Shown: one piece after another, positions 29,408-37,673 of the stretch
Position numbering within the stretch: the stretch's first letter is position 1
How the letters are laid out: the number at the start of each line of letters is the position of its first letter
NCBI RefSeq assembly: GCF_019458805.1
Contig: NZ_JAIBOA010000002.1
Span: 248,001-312,000, forward strand
Origin: Actinomadura parmotrematis
Lineage (GTDB): Bacteria > Actinomycetota > Actinomycetes > Streptosporangiales > Streptosporangiaceae
Length of the DNA: 64,000 nucleotides
Direction of reading: 5' to 3'
Program-made: the position numbers and the translations under genes
Notes under the pieces: generated by a model
What the model was told of the DNA's origin: nothing
Database searches by the model: none
What the model saw: only the letters and a program-made list of their open reading frames with translations

Positions 29408-31141
29408 GTGAACGGCTCTTCAGGACGTGCCCAGGGACGAGTGACCGCCGCCGCGACCGCCGCGGCCCTGGTGGTGGCGGCGGGCGGCGCCGCCGCGGCC
29501 GCTCCCCCGGGACGGCGCGCCGCCCCCGCCCCCGCCGGGAAGGCGCGCGCCGCCGCCCCCGACGCCGAGATCGCCGCCTCCTGCGCCCCCGTCGCCCCGC
29601 CCGCGGGCGGCCCCGCCCACCGGCGGCGGGCCGTCCCGCCGCCCGAGGGCGCCCTGCCCCCCGCCTCGCCCCCGCCCGCCCCGGCGGAGCCCGTCACGCC
29701 GCCCGGCGCGAGCACCGCGCTGGACGACTGCGAGGGCCCGTCCCTGCCGCGCCCGCGCATCGTCCCGCCCGCGCCGCCGGCCGCCGCGCTCGTGCCCGCC
29801 CCGGCCGGCCCGAAGGCCGCCGGACCGGCCCGCGAGAAGATCGGCGGGCCCGGCGCCGCCGGTCTCGGCGACGCCTACTTCAAGGACGCCGGCAACGGCG
29901 GCTACGACGTCTCCCACTACGACGTCGCCCTCACCTACGACGCCGGATCGCGCGGCGTCGCCGCGACCGTCACCATCACGGCCAAGGCCACCGAGGACCT
30001 GTCGGCGTTCAACCTGGACTTCCGCGGCCCGAAGATCGTGAAGACGCTGGTCGGCGGGCGGCCCGCCGCGCGGAGCCGCAAGGGCCAGGAGCTCACCCTC
30101 ACCCCCGCCGCGCCGCTCCGCGCCGGCCGCGCCTTCACCGCCGTCGTCCAGTACGCGGGGCGTCCCGGCCCGGTCCGCGCCGGATCGCTCGGCACCTACG
30201 GCTGGGTGCCGACCAAGGACGGCGCGATCGTCGTGGCCGAGCCCGACGGCGCGCCCACCTGGCTGCCCGTCAACGACCACCCCCGCGACAAGGCCACCTA
30301 CGCCTTCCACGTGAAGGTCCCGAACGGGCTGCGCGCGCTCGCCAACGGCAAGCCCGCCGGCAGCGTCCGCAAGGGCGGCGCCACCACCTACCACTGGCGG
30401 GAGACGTCGCCGATGGCGAGCTACCTCGCCATGGTCGCGATCGGGAAGTTCCAGGTGCGCACCGGCAGGGCCGGGAAGATCCCCGTGATCACCGCCGTCG
30501 ATCCCAAGTACGCCGCGGACGCCAAGCGGCTCCAGAGCACCACCGTCGCGGCGCTGAAATGGGAGCAGAAGGTCTTCGGGCGGTACCCGTTCGCCACGTC
30601 CGGCGGCATCGTCGACGACCCGCGCCTGGACTACGCGCTGGAGTCGCAGGAGCGGCCCGTCTACGCCGGGTTCGCCCCCGACGAGGAGTTCGTCGTCCAC
30701 GAGCTGGCCCACCAGTGGTTCGGCGACTCGGTCAGCCTCTCCCGCTGGCAGGACATCTGGCTGAACGAGGGCTTCGCCACCTACGCCGAGTGGCTGTGGC
30801 AGGAGCGCGGCCACGCCGACACCGCCAAGGGGATCTACGACCGGTACTACCGGCAGCCCGCCGACTCGCCGATCTTCAGCCCGCCGCCGGGCCGCCCCGG
30901 CCGCTCGTCCCTGTTCGGCTTCTCGGTCTACATCCGCGGCGCGATGGCGCTCCAGGCGCTCCGGCAGCGGGTCGGCGACAAGGCGTTCTTCACGATCCTC
31001 AAGCGGTGGGCCGCCACCCGGGCCGGCGGCAGCGCGACGACGCCCGAGTTCGCCGCGCTCGCCGAGAAGGTCTCCGGCAAGAAGCTCGACCGGCTGTTCC
31101 AGGTGTGGCTGTACCAGAGCGGGAAGCCCCGCAAGTGGTGA
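29408..31141 (+). CDS. M1-family metallopeptidase, secreted (array member 2)
   Basis: A 577-residue paralogue of the preceding gene. A signal peptide (TAAATAAALVVAAGGAAAAAP) is followed by about 120 residues of Pro/Ala-rich linker with two Cys (AASCAPV, LDDCEG), then the conserved mature start GDAYFKDAGNGGYDVSHY. Zinc motif HELAHQWFGD at 431-435, with the third ligand in NEGFATYAEW. DYALESQERPVY replaces GAMEN. GTG 29408 follows AGGG with a 7-nt spacer. Its stop overlaps the GTG of member 3 (GTGA), so translation is coupled. The long linker may span the peptidoglycan (inference). Confidence 0.91.
   Translation: MNGSSGRAQGRVTAAATAAALVVAAGGAAAAAPPGRRAAPAPAGKARAAAPDAEIAASCAPVAPPAGGPAHRRRAVPPPEGALPPASPPPAPAEPVTPPGASTALDDCEGPSLPRPRIVPPAPPAAALVPAPAGPKAAGPAREKIGGPGAAGLGDAYFKDAGNGGYDVSHYDVALTYDAGSRGVAATVTITAKATEDLSAFNLDFRGPKIVKTLVGGRPAARSRKGQELTLTPAAPLRAGRAFTAVVQYAGRPGPVRAGSLGTYGWVPTKDGAIVVAEPDGAPTWLPVNDHPRDKATYAFHVKVPNGLRALANGKPAGSVRKGGATTYHWRETSPMASYLAMVAIGKFQVRTGRAGKIPVITAVDPKYAADAKRLQSTTVAALKWEQKVFGRYPFATSGGIVDDPRLDYALESQERPVYAGFAPDEEFVVHELAHQWFGDSVSLSRWQDIWLNEGFATYAEWLWQERGHADTAKGIYDRYYRQPADSPIFSPPPGRPGRSSLFGFSVYIRGAMALQALRQRVGDKAFFTILKRWAATRAGGSATTPEFAALAEKVSGKKLDRLFQVWLYQSGKPRKW
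30698..30799 (+). repeat. 102-bp block identical to 28843-28944
   Basis: Second copy of the identical zinc-site segment, in M1 member 2. Members 3 (from 32095) and 4 (from 33670) share shorter identical runs in the same place, mainly the stretch encoding DIWLNEGFATY. Confidence 0.9.
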
Positions 31142-32562
31142 CCGCCCCCCGGGCCCGCCGCGCCGCCGCGGCCCTCCTGCTCGGCCCGCTCCTCGTGCCC
31201 GCCGCCGCCCACGCCGCCGCCCGGCCGGCGGGCGGCGGCTTCGCGCCCGGCGCGGCCGGCATCGGCGACCCCTACTTCCCCAGGGCCGGCAACGGCGGCT
31301 ACGACGCCCGGCACTACGACATCGAGCTGGCCTACACGCCGCGCGGGCAGCACATCCGCGCCACCTCGACGATGACGGCGACCGCCACCGCCGACCTGTC
31401 CCGCTTCGACCTGGACCTCGTCGGCAACACCGTCGCGTCGGTGAAGGTGAACGGCGCGCCCGCCGCCTTCCGGCGCGACGGCCAGGAACTCGTCATCACG
31501 CCGCGGACCGGGCTGCGCAAGGGCGGGACGTTCACCGTCGCGGTCGCCTACAGCGGCTCCCCCAAGCGCCTCCAGGACCCGAACCTCGGCAGCACCGGCT
31601 GGCTGCCCACCGGCGACGGCGCCGCCGCCCTGTCCCAGCCGCAGGGCTCCACCACCTGGTTCCCGCTGAACGACCACCCCTCCGACAAGGCCACCTTCGC
31701 CTACACCGTCACCGTCCCCGAGGGCCTCACCGTCATCGCGAACGGCGAGCCCGCCGGGACGTCCCGGCGCGGCGCGACCTCGACGTTCCGGTGGGCGTCG
31801 GCGCGCCCCATGGCCGGCTACCTCGCGCTCCTGGCGATCGGCCGCTTCGACGTGCTGGACGGCCGCACCCCCGGCGGCGTCCGGTCGATCTCCGCGCAGG
31901 ACCCGAAGGCGTCCGGTGACCTCGCCGGCCTGCAGCGCACCACCGGCGAGGTCACCGACTGGGAGGCGGGCCTGTTCGGCCCCTACCCCTTCGACTCGAC
32001 CGGCGGCGTCGTGGACGACGAGAAGGTCGGCTACGCGCTGGAGACCCAGAACCGGCCCGCCTACCCCGGCGGAGCCGACACCCTCCTGATCGTGCACGAG
32101 CTGGCCCACCAGTGGTTCGGGAACTCGGTCGGCATCCGCCGCTGGGCCGACATCTGGCTGAACGAGGGCTTCGCCACCTACGCCGAGTGGCTGTGGACCG
32201 AGCGGCACGGCGGCCCGTCCGCCGCCGCCCGCTTCGCCGAGACCTACGCCCGGCCCGCCGACGACCCCCGCTGGCGGATCCGGCCCGCCGCGCCCGGCCG
32301 CGACCACCTGTTCGACGAGTTCGCCGTCTACCAGCGCGGCGCCATGGCGTTGCAGGCCCTGCGGACGCGGGTCGGCGACCCGTCCTTCTTCGCGACCCTG
32401 CGGGGCTGGGCCAGGCGGCACCGGCACGGCGTCGCGACGACCGCCGGGTTCGTCGCCTACGCCGAGCAGGTCTCCGGCCGGCGCCTCGGCGGCCTGTTCG
32501 ACGACTGGCTCCAGCGGCCCGCCAAGCCGCCCCTCCCCGCCCCAGGCGACCAGGGCCGGTAG
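31138..32562 (+). CDS. M1-family metallopeptidase, secreted (array member 3)
   Basis: A 474-residue paralogue starting at a GTG that overlaps the previous stop (GTGA). The signal peptide AAAALLLGPLLVPAAAHAAA is followed at once by the mature start GDPYFPRAGNGGYDARHYDI. Zinc motif HELAHQWFGN at 320-324, third ligand Glu in WLNEGFATYAEW. The substrate loop GYALETQNRPAY replaces GAMEN. It ends with SGRRLGGLFDDWL and a Pro-rich tail. It lacks the linker of member 2 and the lipobox of member 1, so the array yields lipid-anchored and free forms of one enzyme type. Confidence 0.92.
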   Translation: MTAPRARRAAAALLLGPLLVPAAAHAAARPAGGGFAPGAAGIGDPYFPRAGNGGYDARHYDIELAYTPRGQHIRATSTMTATATADLSRFDLDLVGNTVASVKVNGAPAAFRRDGQELVITPRTGLRKGGTFTVAVAYSGSPKRLQDPNLGSTGWLPTGDGAAALSQPQGSTTWFPLNDHPSDKATFAYTVTVPEGLTVIANGEPAGTSRRGATSTFRWASARPMAGYLALLAIGRFDVLDGRTPGGVRSISAQDPKASGDLAGLQRTTGEVTDWEAGLFGPYPFDSTGGVVDDEKVGYALETQNRPAYPGGADTLLIVHELAHQWFGNSVGIRRWADIWLNEGFATYAEWLWTERHGGPSAAARFAETYARPADDPRWRIRPAAPGRDHLFDEFAVYQRGAMALQALRTRVGDPSFFATLRGWARRHRHGVATTAGFVAYAEQVSGRRLGGLFDDWLQRPAKPPLPAPGDQGR

Positions 32563-32620
32563 GGCCGGACGGGACGTCCTGGCCGATTCGATACCGAAAC
32601 GCGCTTGAACCGTGGGGGGC

Positions 32621-32655
32621 CGCTGGGAAGCCTGGGAACGTCCCAGCGACGTTCC
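32621..32655 (+). promoter_or_regulatory. Two mutually exclusive hairpins just before M1 member 4
   Basis: CGCTGGGA (32621-32628) pairs with TCCCAGCG (32641-32648), while GGAACGTC (32635-32642) pairs with GACGTTCC (32648-32655). Both stems are 8 bp and share bases, so only one can form. The second lies 3 bp before the AAGGA ribosome site at 32659. The arrangement is that of a switchable leader; function is inferred. Confidence 0.4.
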
Positions 32656-32672
32656 TGCAAGGATTGATGCTC

Positions 32673-32730
32673 ATGAGCGGAACCCCCCCGTACCCTCGCC
32701 GCCGCGGCCCTCGGCGCCGCGGCCGCCCTG
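32673..32730 (+). pseudogene. Out-of-frame start and signal peptide of M1 member 4 (C7 frameshift)
   Basis: AAGGA (32659) and ATG 32673 begin a frame that runs M-S-G-T-P and reaches a seven-C tract at 32683-32689. Downstream, the signal-peptide-like sequence RTLAAAALGAAAALVV and the peptidase lie in a different frame, which has a TGA at 32674. Removing one C would join the two into M-S-G-T-P-R-T-L-A. The cause is either a sequencing error, a fixed mutation or a slippery phase-variable tract. Confidence 0.75.
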
Positions 32731-34110
32731 GTGGTGACGGCGGCGCCCGCGGGCGCGGCGCCGGCGGGCGCCGCCGCCCGGTACACCCCCGGCGCCCCGG
32801 GCGCCGGCGACCCCTACTTCCCCGACATGGGCAACGGCGGCTACGACGTCGCCCACTACGACGTCGCGCTGAAGTACGACGCGGCGTCCAAGGGCATCGC
32901 CGCCGTCACCGAGATCACCGCGCGGGCCACCCAGAACCTGTCCCGGTTCGACCTGGACTTCCTCGGCCCGCTGAAGATCTCCGCGCTGACCGTGGACGGC
33001 CGCCGCGCCGCCTACGCCCGCACCGGCGCCCAGGAGCTCGTCATCACGCCGCCGAAGGGCCTGCGCAAGGGCGCCCGCTTCACGGTGAAGGTCGCCTACG
33101 CCGGCGTCCCGCAGAAGATCGACGACCCGGCGCTCGGCCTGTCCGGCTGGATCGCCACGCCCGACGGCGGCGTCATGCTGAACCAGCCGATCGGCGCCGC
33201 GACCGTCTACCCCGTCAACGACACCCCCGTCGACAAGGCCACCTACACCTTCACGCTGACCGTGCCGCAGGGCCTCACCGCCCTCGCCGGCGGCGACCCG
33301 GCCGGCACCCGCACGCGCGGCGGGCTGACCACCACGCGCTGGGTCGCGCGGCAGCCCATGGCCAGCGAGCTCACGATGATCGCCATCGGGAAGTACGACG
33401 TGGTGAAGGGCCGGACGCCCGGCGGCGTCCCCAACATCACCGCCACCGACCGGGCGCTCTCCATCAGCGCCGCCACGGCCAAGACCTTCCACGACCAGAC
33501 CGCCGCCGTCACCGACTGGGAGTCCTCGCTCTACGGCCGCTACCCGTTCTCCTCGACCGGCGGCCTCGTCGTCAAGGCCGGCGTCGGGTACGCGCTGGAG
33601 ACCCAGGGCCGCCCCGTCTACGACCTGTCGCGCCGCCCGGGGACCGCCCCGTCCGGCGGGCTGCTCGCCCACGAGCTCGGCCACCAGTGGTTCGGCGACG
33701 CGGTCACCCCGAAGCGCTGGGCCGACATCTGGCTGAACGAGGGCTTCGCCACCTACTCCGAGTGGCTGTACGCCGAGAAGTTCTCCGGCACGCCCGTGCA
33801 GAAGAGCTTCGACGCCACCTACGACCAGCCGGCCGACGCCGACGTCTGGCAGGGCGTGGTGTCCGACCCCGGCCGTGACCACATCTTCGACGAGCTGGTC
33901 TACGACCGCGCCGCGATGGCCATCCACGTGCTGCGCGGCAAGATCGGCGACAAGGCGTTCTTCGCGCTGCTGAAGGGCTGGCCGGCCGCCTACCGGTACG
34001 GCAACGCCTCCACCGCCGACTTCGTCCGCTACGCGCAGCGGATCTCGCACAAGGACCTGTCGGTGTGGGCGAAGCAGTGGTTGTACTCGCCGGGCAAGCC
34101 CGCCGTCTGA
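32731..34110 (+). CDS. M1-family metallopeptidase (array member 4), 5' end frameshifted
   Basis: A 459-residue frame from a GTG inside the signal peptide. The complete protein would start at ATG 32673 if the C7 tract at 32683-32689 had six C. The mature part starts GDPYFPDMGNGGYDVAHYDV, with zinc motif HELGHQWFGD (314-318) and third ligand in WLNEGFATYSEW. GYALETQGRPVY replaces GAMEN. It is the most diverged of the four (HELGH rather than HELAH). As read, the product would have a damaged signal and stay inside unless slippage restores the frame. It ends just before a strong bidirectional terminator. Confidence 0.88.
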   Translation: MVTAAPAGAAPAGAAARYTPGAPGAGDPYFPDMGNGGYDVAHYDVALKYDAASKGIAAVTEITARATQNLSRFDLDFLGPLKISALTVDGRRAAYARTGAQELVITPPKGLRKGARFTVKVAYAGVPQKIDDPALGLSGWIATPDGGVMLNQPIGAATVYPVNDTPVDKATYTFTLTVPQGLTALAGGDPAGTRTRGGLTTTRWVARQPMASELTMIAIGKYDVVKGRTPGGVPNITATDRALSISAATAKTFHDQTAAVTDWESSLYGRYPFSSTGGLVVKAGVGYALETQGRPVYDLSRRPGTAPSGGLLAHELGHQWFGDAVTPKRWADIWLNEGFATYSEWLYAEKFSGTPVQKSFDATYDQPADADVWQGVVSDPGRDHIFDELVYDRAAMAIHVLRGKIGDKAFFALLKGWPAAYRYGNASTADFVRYAQRISHKDLSVWAKQWLYSPGKPAV

Positions 34111-34119
34111 GCCCGTCCG

Positions 34120-34158
34120 GCCCCGGCCCCCGCCCCGTCCGAGGGCGGGGGCCGGGGC
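34120..34158. terminator. Bidirectional terminator between the M1 array and ilvA
   Basis: A perfect 16-bp stem, all G/C (34120-34135 with 34143-34158) closes a 7-nt loop. It lies 9 bp past the stop of M1 member 4 and 3 bp before the ilvA stop, so it can serve both convergent transcripts. Confidence 0.85.
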
Positions 34159-34161
34159 GGT

Positions 34162-35382
34162 TCACGAGACGGTGATGTCGTAGCCCTCGGCGCGCAGGCG
34201 GGCGATGGCGTCCTCGCTGTGGCCGGTGCCCTGGGTCTCCAGGTGCATGAGCACCTCGACCTCGCCGACGTGCAGGCGCGCGAGGACCCGCTCGTGCATG
34301 ACGTCCAGCACGTTGACGCCGAGCTCGGCGAGCTCGCTGAGCAGCGTCACGAGCGCGCCCGGCCGGTCCTTCAGCCGGCACCGCACCACCAGGTAGCGGC
34401 CCGCGTCCGCCAGGCCGTGCCGCAGCACCTTCGACAGCAGCAGCGGGTCGATGTTGCCGCCCGACAGCAGCGCCACCACCGGCGTCCGGAACGCGTAGGA
34501 GTGCTCCATCAGTGCCGCGACGCCCGCCGCGCCGGCGGGCTCCACCACCTGCTTGGCCCGTTCCAGGCAGAACAGCAGCGCCTGCGACAGCGACTCCTCG
34601 GTGACGGTGACGACGGCGTCCACCAGCTCGGCGACGAGGTCGTAGGTGAGGTCGCCCGGCCGGCCCACCGAGATGCCGTCGGCCATCGTCGGCTGGACCG
34701 TCACGGTCGTCGGCCGCCCGGCCGCCAGCGACGCCGGGAACGCGGCGGCCCGCTTGGCCTGCGCCCCGACGACCTTCACCTGGGGGCCGCCCTCGGCCTT
34801 CCGCGCCGCCCGCAGCGCGCTCGCCACGCCGGACATCAGGCCGCCGCCGCCGACCGCGCCGACGACGGTCGCGACGTCCGGGAGCTGCTCCAGGATCTCC
34901 AGCCCGATGGTGCCCTGCCCGGCGACGACGTCGGGATGGTCGAACGGGTGGATGAACACCGCGCCCGTCTCGGCGGCGTGCTCCTCCGCCGCGACCAGGC
35001 ACTCGTCCACCGTCGGGCCGGGGAAGCGCACCTCGGCGCCGTACGCGCGGGTCGCGGCGACCTTCGGCAGCGGCGCCCCCGCGGGCATGAACACCGTCGC
35101 CTTGCAGCCCAGCATCGACGCGGCGAGCGCGACGCCCTGCGCGTGGTTGCCGGCGCTCGCCGCGACCACCCCGCCGGCCCGCTCGGCCTCGCTCAGCCGG
35201 GCGATCCGCACGTACGCGCCGCGGATCTTGAACGAGCCGGTGCGCTGCAGGTTCTCGCATTTGAGGTAGACCGGCCCGCCGATCGCCTCGGACAGCGCCC
35301 GGGAATGGATCAGCGGGGTGGGGACGGCGACGGCGCGCAGCATCTCGCGCGCGGCCCGGATGTCTTCGAGAGCGACCGACAC
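34162..35382 (-). CDS. ilvA: Threonine ammonia-lyase (threonine dehydratase)
   Basis: PLP enzyme that deaminates threonine to 2-oxobutyrate. It has 406 residues: PLP lysine in RTGSFKIRGA (K52), ASAGNHAQGVA, phosphate loop VGGGGLMSG, SGGNIDPLLLSK, and a C-terminal ACT domain (DRPGALVTLLSELAELGVNV). A single ACT domain and this length fit the short biosynthetic/catabolic type, with isoleucine or valine as possible effectors. It lies 46 bp downstream of the ROK gene in a leftward FIST-ROK-ilvA series, so it may be the third gene of that operon. Confidence 0.93.
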   Translation of the reverse strand: MSVALEDIRAAREMLRAVAVPTPLIHSRALSEAIGGPVYLKCENLQRTGSFKIRGAYVRIARLSEAERAGGVVAASAGNHAQGVALAASMLGCKATVFMPAGAPLPKVAATRAYGAEVRFPGPTVDECLVAAEEHAAETGAVFIHPFDHPDVVAGQGTIGLEILEQLPDVATVVGAVGGGGLMSGVASALRAARKAEGGPQVKVVGAQAKRAAAFPASLAAGRPTTVTVQPTMADGISVGRPGDLTYDLVAELVDAVVTVTEESLSQALLFCLERAKQVVEPAGAAGVAALMEHSYAFRTPVVALLSGGNIDPLLLSKVLRHGLADAGRYLVVRCRLKDRPGALVTLLSELAELGVNVLDVMHERVLARLHVGEVEVLMHLETQGTGHSEDAIARLRAEGYDITVS

Positions 35383-35428
35383 GCCCCGATCTTCCCACGC
35401 CCGCCGCCCGCCGCCCCCGCGCCGCCGG

Positions 35429-36370
35429 TCAGTCGGCGTTCCAGTAGGCGCCCGCCTCGTGGACCAGGGCGGCGGCGCCGACCAGGCCGGCGGCCTGGCC
35501 GAGGGTCGCCGGGACGACCGCCACCTGCCGCGCGAAGTGCATGCGGGCGTGCGTGCGGAGCGCCTCCTCCAGGGGGTCGAACAGCAGCGGGCCGGCCTGC
35601 GACAGTCCGCCGCCGACGGCGGCGACCTCCAGGTCGCACAGGTGCGTCGCGGACGCGATCGCGACGCCGAGGGCGTGGCCCGCGCGCCGCATCGCCGCCG
35701 CCGCGACCGGGTCGCCGCGGCGGGCGTCGTCCGCCAGGTCGGCGCCGGTGGCGCTCCGCCCGGGCCGCCAGCCCTCGCCCTGCGCCCAGGCGACGAGGCC
35801 GGGGCCGCGGGCGATCGCCTCCAGGCAGCCGCGGCCGCCGCAGGCGCACGGCGGGCCGTCCGGGTCGACCACGACGTGGCCGATGTGCCCGGCGTTGCCG
35901 CTGGCGCCGTCGACGAGGCGGCCGTCCAGGATGAGACCGCCGCCGACGCCGGTCGACACCACCATGCCGAGGACGTCGCGGTGCCCGCGCCCCGCGCCGC
36001 GCCAGTGCTCGCCGATCGCGACGCAGACGGCGTCGTTGTGGACCCGGACGGGCAGCCCCGGGTACCGGTCGCGGAGCCGGTCGCGCAGCGGGAAGCCGCG
36101 CCAGCCGGGGATGTTCAGCGGCGACACCTCGGCGGCGGGCCAGGTCATCGGCCCGCCGCAGCCGACGCCGACGCCCGCCAGCGGCGGGTCGCCCGCCTCG
36201 GCCGTCACCTTGCCGACCACCGCGAGCAGCGTCCGCCAGAGCGTCTCGGCGTCCGCGCCGGGCGGCGTCGGCGTCCGGTCGTGGGCGGCGACCCGGCCGC
36301 CGGGCAGGACGACCCCGGCGGCCATCTTGGTGCCGCCGATGTCGATCGCGAGGACGGGGCCGGCGCTCAC
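35429..36370 (-). CDS. ROK family sugar kinase (glucokinase-like)
   Basis: A 313-residue ROK kinase without an HTH domain, so an enzyme rather than a repressor. Seen: ATP site AIDIGGTKMAAGVV at the N-terminus, GCGGPMTWPAAEVSPLNIPG, VRVHNDAVCVAIGEHW with the catalytic Asp, STGVGGGLILDG, and the ROK zinc motif GHIGHVVVDPDGPPCACGG followed by GCLE. It likely phosphorylates glucose or a related hexose. GTG 36370 overlaps the FIST stop (GTGA) and has GGGGAGGG upstream, so it is coupled to the sensor-domain gene before it. Confidence 0.91.
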   Translation of the reverse strand: MSAGPVLAIDIGGTKMAAGVVLPGGRVAAHDRTPTPPGADAETLWRTLLAVVGKVTAEAGDPPLAGVGVGCGGPMTWPAAEVSPLNIPGWRGFPLRDRLRDRYPGLPVRVHNDAVCVAIGEHWRGAGRGHRDVLGMVVSTGVGGGLILDGRLVDGASGNAGHIGHVVVDPDGPPCACGGRGCLEAIARGPGLVAWAQGEGWRPGRSATGADLADDARRGDPVAAAAMRRAGHALGVAIASATHLCDLEVAAVGGGLSQAGPLLFDPLEEALRTHARMHFARQVAVVPATLGQAAGLVGAAALVHEAGAYWNAD

Positions 36371-37530
36371 GCGTCCCTCCCCGCGGACCCGAAGGCCAGG
36401 ATCGACGCGGTGAAGCCGTGCACGTGGTTGCGGCCGCCGACCGGGCCGATCTCGCCGCCGGCGAAGAAACCGCCGACGCCCGCGCCGCCGAACGCGCGGC
36501 CGAGCAGCTTGGCGTCGTGCCCGGAGTCGGGGAACATCGCCTGCCCGCGCCCGTTGCAGGAGATCAGCAGCGCGCCCTCGACGGGCGCCAGGTCGAAGCG
36601 CTCCAGCAGCTCCGACAGGTCCTCGTCGGCGGCGCCCGCGTCGCGCACCTGGAACCGGACGGTGCGGCCGACGTCCACCACGTCGCCGATCGCGATCGCG
36701 CCGGTGTCGGTGTCGGCGCCGACGACGCCGCGCACCAGGAAGTCGCCCTGCTCGTGCTCGTCGGCGTACTCGTCCATCGCCACGCCGATCAGCAGGCCGC
36801 GGCCGGCGAGCTCCTGGTCGGCCTCGGGCAGCGCCAGCACGACCTCCTCCAGCTTCTCCAGCGCCGGCGACCCCGCCAGCTCGTACAGCACGTTCTCCTC
36901 GGCGCGCGTCACCACCATGTCGGGGCCGATCGGGCGGGCGCCCTGGCTCACCACCGTCGCCGCGACGACCGGGCCGCCGATGACGAGGCCGACCGCGCCC
37001 TCGTCGTACACCTCCCCGTTGACGAACAGGCGCGTGTCGCCGCGCTCGCTGCCGTCGGCGAGGCCGCCGACGAGCGGCAGGCCGGGCAGCGCGTCGCCGG
37101 AGCGTTCCACGAACGCGTCCACCGGGAAGCTGAAGGGGTCGGCGAGCAGCACCCCGACCACGTCGTCGTCGCGGCCCTCGGGCATCCCGACGACGATCAG
37201 CCGGTCCTCGGCGCGCAGCGTCTCCAGCCGGAACGGCTCCAGCCGGGCCCCGGGCAGCACCGCCGCCCACGCGCTCACCGCGCCCTCGTCCTCCACCCCG
37301 CGGCCCGCGCCGATCACCCCGGCCGCCGAGCAGCCGATCACGGCGCGCGCGCCCGCCACGTCCGTGGCCCGCTCCGCGGCCCGCTCGACCGTCCCGGGGT
37401 CGGCGCCGGTCACGAACACGAAGACCAGGTCGGGCGGGGCGTCCAGGGGGGCCAGCGCCTGCCTGACCGCCGTCTCGGCGGCCTCGACCAGATCGGGACC
37501 GGCCGCCAGGCCGTCACCGAATCGCGTCAT
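36367..37530 (-). CDS. FIST domain sensory protein (FIST_N plus FIST_C)
   Basis: A 387-residue soluble protein made of FIST N (PDLVFVFVTGADPG, AVIGCSAAGVIGAGRGVEDE, VVGVLLADPF, GLPLVGGLADG, LFVNGEVYDEGAVGLVIGG) and FIST C (LIGVAMDEYADEHEQGDFLVR, GALLISCNGRGQAMFP, GVGGFFAGGEIGPVGGRNHVHGFTASI). FIST domains are proposed to sense small ligands, perhaps amino acids, and usually occur with signalling modules; here the domain stands alone. ATG 37530 is chosen because the upstream frame is not family-like. The stop overlaps the ROK start. A link between ligand sensing, sugar phosphorylation and threonine deamination is inference. Confidence 0.9.
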   Translation of the reverse strand: MTRFGDGLAAGPDLVEAAETAVRQALAPLDAPPDLVFVFVTGADPGTVERAAERATDVAGARAVIGCSAAGVIGAGRGVEDEGAVSAWAAVLPGARLEPFRLETLRAEDRLIVVGMPEGRDDDVVGVLLADPFSFPVDAFVERSGDALPGLPLVGGLADGSERGDTRLFVNGEVYDEGAVGLVIGGPVVAATVVSQGARPIGPDMVVTRAEENVLYELAGSPALEKLEEVVLALPEADQELAGRGLLIGVAMDEYADEHEQGDFLVRGVVGADTDTGAIAIGDVVDVGRTVRFQVRDAGAADEDLSELLERFDLAPVEGALLISCNGRGQAMFPDSGHDAKLLGRAFGGAGVGGFFAGGEIGPVGGRNHVHGFTASILAFGSAGRDA

Positions 37531-37660
37531 CGGCCTTGCTCCCCTCGCTCGTTGCACACCCTCCCAGTCTCCCCGCCTTGACCGGCCCGCCCAAACGCCG
37601 GGCCCGATCCCGGGCCCGGGAATCCCCGCCCGGAGGGTGCGATCCGCCGCGACCGCGACG

Positions 37661-37666
37661 TAGTGT
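37661..37666 (+). promoter_or_regulatory. -10 element of a probable leaderless promoter
   Basis: TAGTGT ends 7 nt before GTG 37674. There is no Shine-Dalgarno, so the mRNA probably begins at the start codon. Confidence 0.45.
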
Positions 37667-37673
37667 CGATCGC

